Part shown: positions 4,403 through 6,437 of the stretch, piece by piece
How positions within the stretch are numbered: the first letter of the stretch is position 1
How the letters are laid out: each line of letters starts with the position of its first letter
Assembly: GCA_937890845.1 (NCBI GenBank)
Contig: CALADR010000067.1
Location: 1-6,437 of the forward strand
DNA length: 6,437 nucleotides
Origin: an uncultured Bacteroidales bacterium
Lineage (GTDB): Bacteria; Bacteroidota; Bacteroidia; Bacteroidales; UBA932
Reading direction: 5' to 3'
Program-made: the position numbers and the translations under genes
Notes under the pieces: generated by a model
Told to the model about the DNA's origin: nothing
The model's database searches: none
The model's input: only the letters and a program-made list of their open reading frames with translations

Positions 4403-6190
4403 ATGTTATTGATGAATAGATTACGTTATATAATATTCGCGTCACTAGTTACCATCTGTGGGCTTTGGTCCTGCTCTGTAGAGGATATGTATCTGGATGA
4501 GTCCGACAAAGGCACAGACTGCGATATAATAAATATTTCTGCGAATATCACTGATTATTCCGACCCGCTTGTGAAAAACCCGCAGTTAGGTGAGGATGGC
4601 AGCGGAAACTTCTCAAAAAGGGATAGGATCTCCCTTTTCATTACTACTGAGGGCGGTCAGTCTGCCATCAGCAATGTTCTTACGCTCGGTTCTGAAGGTT
4701 GGACTCCTCAGCTGAAGTGGTCTGAGATTGGGGCGACAAGGGCTGATTTCAATGCTTTCTACCCTGTGATTGGCGGTACAGAGGGACCGTATATGCACTC
4801 TTTTTCTGAAAATCAGAGTGATGCTGATGAATATCGCGTTTCGGATTTGCTTTCGGCTAGTGCTTCTGCTGCCAAGGGTGAGGCTGTAAATTTGAATTTT
4901 TCTCATCTTATGAGTAGAGTTAAGGTGGTGCTTTCAGCAGCGGGGGATACTACTCCTGAGGATTTGGCTTCTGCGATTGTGCGTGTTAAGTCTAGTGCTG
5001 CTATTACTGTTGATTTGGCTGATCTGACTTTAGGTCAGGCTTCTGAAAATCAGGTGAATGTAGTGGCTATGCGCTCAGGTGATGTTTTTCGCGCCGTTGT
5101 CGCTCCTCAAGAACTCACTAAAGAGTGGAAAGAGACTTCCTGGATTGAAGTGGAAGTCGGTGGCAAGACGTACAATTTCAAGGCTCCTGCAACTTTGGGT
5201 TCCCAGCCTTTCACGAAACTTGAGTCCGGCAAGGAAGTAACTATCAATCTTACGTTGAACCGCAAGCCTGTGGAGCCGGAACCTCAGCCTGACGATTTTG
5301 CAGGTAAGACAGTGTGGGTGAAGGGGCTGAAGAATATGCCAGAGGTGGATACCTGGAAGAAAATAGAGACTGTACCTGCTCCAAGGTATGGCCTGGAGTG
5401 GGATGCTTCATACGGTTGGTATGACTGCAAGAAGATTTATCCTAACGGTAATAACCCTGTCCAGGAAGGCCTTTCAGGTAAAAACGATATGAATCTCTGT
5501 TGGACTGCCTCTGCAGCAAACATGATTTACTGGTGGCTGGATACCAATAAGGATTATGTCGAAAGGTATGGGAAATATACCGGTCCAAAGAAGTACGGTG
5601 CTGACAGCGACACAGGTGACAAAGAATGGCAGAAACATTTCCATGCTGAAATTTTTGATTTCTTCAAGAATAATTTCAGTAATTATGGAAACGATGTCAA
5701 CGCTGTTCTGAACTGGTTCTTTACGGGAAGAAATGCAGGCGGTCTCGGTGTTTCTGCAGACAAGGCAGCATTCTTCAAAGATGTCATTGGCGCAGGAGAG
5801 ATTGCAACTGAATTATTTGGAGTTAGCGGGGGGAGATTTACGCAGGTTGTGAAGGACGCTCTTGCTGCTGGAAAGGTTATCGGCTTCAACCATACTTTCC
5901 CTAACAGAAGCCTTCATGCAATCAACCTTTGGGGGGCTACTTTCGATAAGGACGGTGAGATAACTCATATCTATGTAACTGATAGCAATAATGGTCAATA
6001 TACAGGACCAGGGCAGTTTGAAAGTGAAATTCTGACTCGTGCAGGTCTTGAAAAGCGTGCTGTCAAAGTCATAGAAGGAGATACATGTATGGAGAGTAGT
6101 GTTCCCGGACAATTTTCACTCCCGATTGTAAATGTATATACCATTTCACCTATGACGGATAAGTGGGAAGCATACTTCCGGACTCACTGA
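4403..6190 (+). CDS. Surface lipoprotein: fimbrillin-like domain fused to an IdeS/Mac-type cysteine peptidase (family C66)
   Basis: This 595-aa protein starts at ATG 4403 (4412 is an alternative). It has an SPII signal ending LWSC (Cys24) followed by SVED, a surface-export-like acidic stretch. Residues about 40-287 form a fimbrillin-like beta domain (GSGNFSKRDRISLFI, LNFSHLMSRVKVVLS, GGKTYNFKA, LESGKEVTINLTL). A Pro/Glu linker (about 289-297) leads to the peptidase, about 300-595. It aligns by eye with streptococcal IdeS: VWVKGLKNMP with VWTKGVTPP, GWYDCKKIY with GWYDITKTF, and NLCWTASAANMIYWWLDTNK with LLCGAATAGNMLHWWFDQNK. The end of the core, LHAINLWGATFDKDGEITHI followed by YVTDSNN, aligns with NHVINLWGADFDSNGNLKAI followed by YVTDSDS. 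Predicted catalytic residues are Cys366, His505 and Asp527, with oxyanion Lys344 (IdeS Cys94, His262, Asp284, Lys84). IdeS Asp286 is replaced by Asn529, and about 12 extra residues precede the Cys. IdeS cleaves the IgG hinge; immunoglobulin cleavage here is inference. The gene lies 15 nt after its paralogous partner. Confidence 0.9.
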   Translation: MLLMNRLRYIIFASLVTICGLWSCSVEDMYLDESDKGTDCDIINISANITDYSDPLVKNPQLGEDGSGNFSKRDRISLFITTEGGQSAISNVLTLGSEGWTPQLKWSEIGATRADFNAFYPVIGGTEGPYMHSFSENQSDADEYRVSDLLSASASAAKGEAVNLNFSHLMSRVKVVLSAAGDTTPEDLASAIVRVKSSAAITVDLADLTLGQASENQVNVVAMRSGDVFRAVVAPQELTKEWKETSWIEVEVGGKTYNFKAPATLGSQPFTKLESGKEVTINLTLNRKPVEPEPQPDDFAGKTVWVKGLKNMPEVDTWKKIETVPAPRYGLEWDASYGWYDCKKIYPNGNNPVQEGLSGKNDMNLCWTASAANMIYWWLDTNKDYVERYGKYTGPKKYGADSDTGDKEWQKHFHAEIFDFFKNNFSNYGNDVNAVLNWFFTGRNAGGLGVSADKAAFFKDVIGAGEIATELFGVSGGRFTQVVKDALAAGKVIGFNHTFPNRSLHAINLWGATFDKDGEITHIYVTDSNNGQYTGPGQFESEILTRAGLEKRAVKVIEGDTCMESSVPGQFSLPIVNVYTISPMTDKWEAYFRTH

Positions 6191-6202
6191 TAAAGGAGTC
6201 GA

Positions 6203-6229
6203 CCCCGAAGGGGCGGTTCTGTCATTTTA
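6203..6229 (+). terminator. Possible short GC hairpin terminator after the peptidase gene
   Basis: CCCC (6203-6206) and GGGG (6210-6213) flank a GAA triloop, 12 nt past the stop codon, and a loose T-rich stretch (GTTCTGTCATTTT) follows. The stem is only 4 bp and flanking bases do not extend it cleanly, so this would be weak on its own. A second, larger hairpin may begin near 6404. Confidence 0.35.
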
Positions 6230-6276
6230 TAATCTTATGAAGTCGCAGCTTTTAGCAATGAGATTTCATCTGAACT

Positions 6277-6390
6277 TTATAACCTGGCTTTGTCTGACAA
6301 CTCTGTCTCATTCATTTTTTCAAGTATGCGATCTGACCGCTGCTTTAGGTCTTCCTTAGTGATTTCATCATGGAAATCTGATAGTTCTAC
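6277..6390 (-). other. Short coding-like open stretch, possible gene remnant (unidentified)
   Basis: Read leftward, the frame from 6390 to a TAA at 6279-6277 encodes 37 residues rich in D, E, K and R (VELSDFHDEITKEDLKQRSD, then RILEKMNETELSDKARL). This would make a plausible charged helix. An in-frame TAA at 6393-6391 blocks it upstream and the only internal Met is near the end, so it is not a complete gene. It may be the decayed 3' end of a gene, or chance. I do not recognise a family. Confidence 0.2.
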
Positions 6391-6403
6391 TTATACAAAA
6401 AAA

Positions 6404-6437
6404 GAGAAGTGACCTCAAAAAGTCTTATGACTTTTGG
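6404..6437. terminator. Partial hairpin at the right edge, probably half of a bidirectional terminator
   Basis: AAAAGTC (6418-6424) and GACTTTT (6429-6435) pair perfectly around TTAT. The left arm is preceded by GAGAAGTGACCTC and a run of seven A (6397-6403). This is the layout of a bidirectional terminator whose right arm continues outside the window. If so, it would end transcription from the peptidase operon and from a gene approaching from the right. Confidence 0.45.

Noticed and set aside
4613..4906. Minus-strand open frame opposite the fimbrillin-like half of the protease gene
   Set aside because: Ser/Arg-rich product without domain features, fully antisense to a well-supported gene.
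5683..6112. Two minus-strand open frames opposite the peptidase domain
   Set aside because: Both lie antisense to the conserved catalytic region of the IdeS-like domain and have no recognisable features.
1..6437. CRISPR array, tRNA or rRNA gene, or complete insertion sequence
   Set aside because: No regularly spaced repeats, no cloverleaf or rRNA-like segment, and no transposase with paired terminal repeats were found by reading.

Overview
The window looks like a chromosomal segment from a Bacteroidota genome, most likely a gut or oral Bacteroidales. The evidence is two SPII-type lipoproteins with fimbrillin-like domains and acidic residues just after the lipobox Cys. There are also Bacteroides-type promoter boxes (TAnnTTTG, one with a TTTG box 20 nt upstream), AT-rich leaders in place of strong Shine-Dalgarno sites, and an S9B dipeptidyl-peptidase of Bacteroidales type. 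The species cannot be fixed from the sequence.

Layout: (1) Positions 1-1761 are read leftward. A 109-aa protein of unknown function is followed by a 126-aa single-pass membrane protein with its own good promoter. Then comes the N-terminal 300 residues of a secreted DPP-IV-like S9 peptidase that runs off the left edge. A perfect 12-bp stem-loop, with the stop codon of the 126-aa gene in its loop, separates the last two genes. (2) A divergent intergenic region (1762-1916) holds a 9-bp dyad and leads rightward into a complete arginine deiminase (1917-3185). All core catalytic motifs of that enzyme are present, but no arcB, arcC or arcD is adjacent; a hairpin terminator follows. (3) From 3461, a promoter overlapped by an inverted repeat drives two tandem lipoprotein genes. 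The first is a fimbrillin-like lipoprotein whose last strand appears to be shifted out of frame by one base. The second is a 595-aa lipoprotein with a related fimbrillin-like N-terminal half and, after a Pro/Glu linker, a full IdeS/Mac-type cysteine peptidase (family C66). (4) The right end (6191-6437) has a weak GC hairpin, a short unidentified coding-like remnant on the minus strand, and half of what may be a long hairpin cut by the window edge.

The most interesting unit is 3401-6190: a probable surface-displayed, IdeS-like (immunoglobulin-protease-like) enzyme built onto a fimbrillin-type domain, with a paralogous partner lipoprotein. Its catalytic Cys, His, Asp and oxyanion Lys can all be aligned by eye to streptococcal IdeS. 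One acidic position of IdeS is changed, and there is an insertion before the catalytic Cys. The leftward peptidase and the arginine deiminase suggest peptide and amino-acid scavenging, but nothing in the sequence ties them into one system with the lipoprotein pair.
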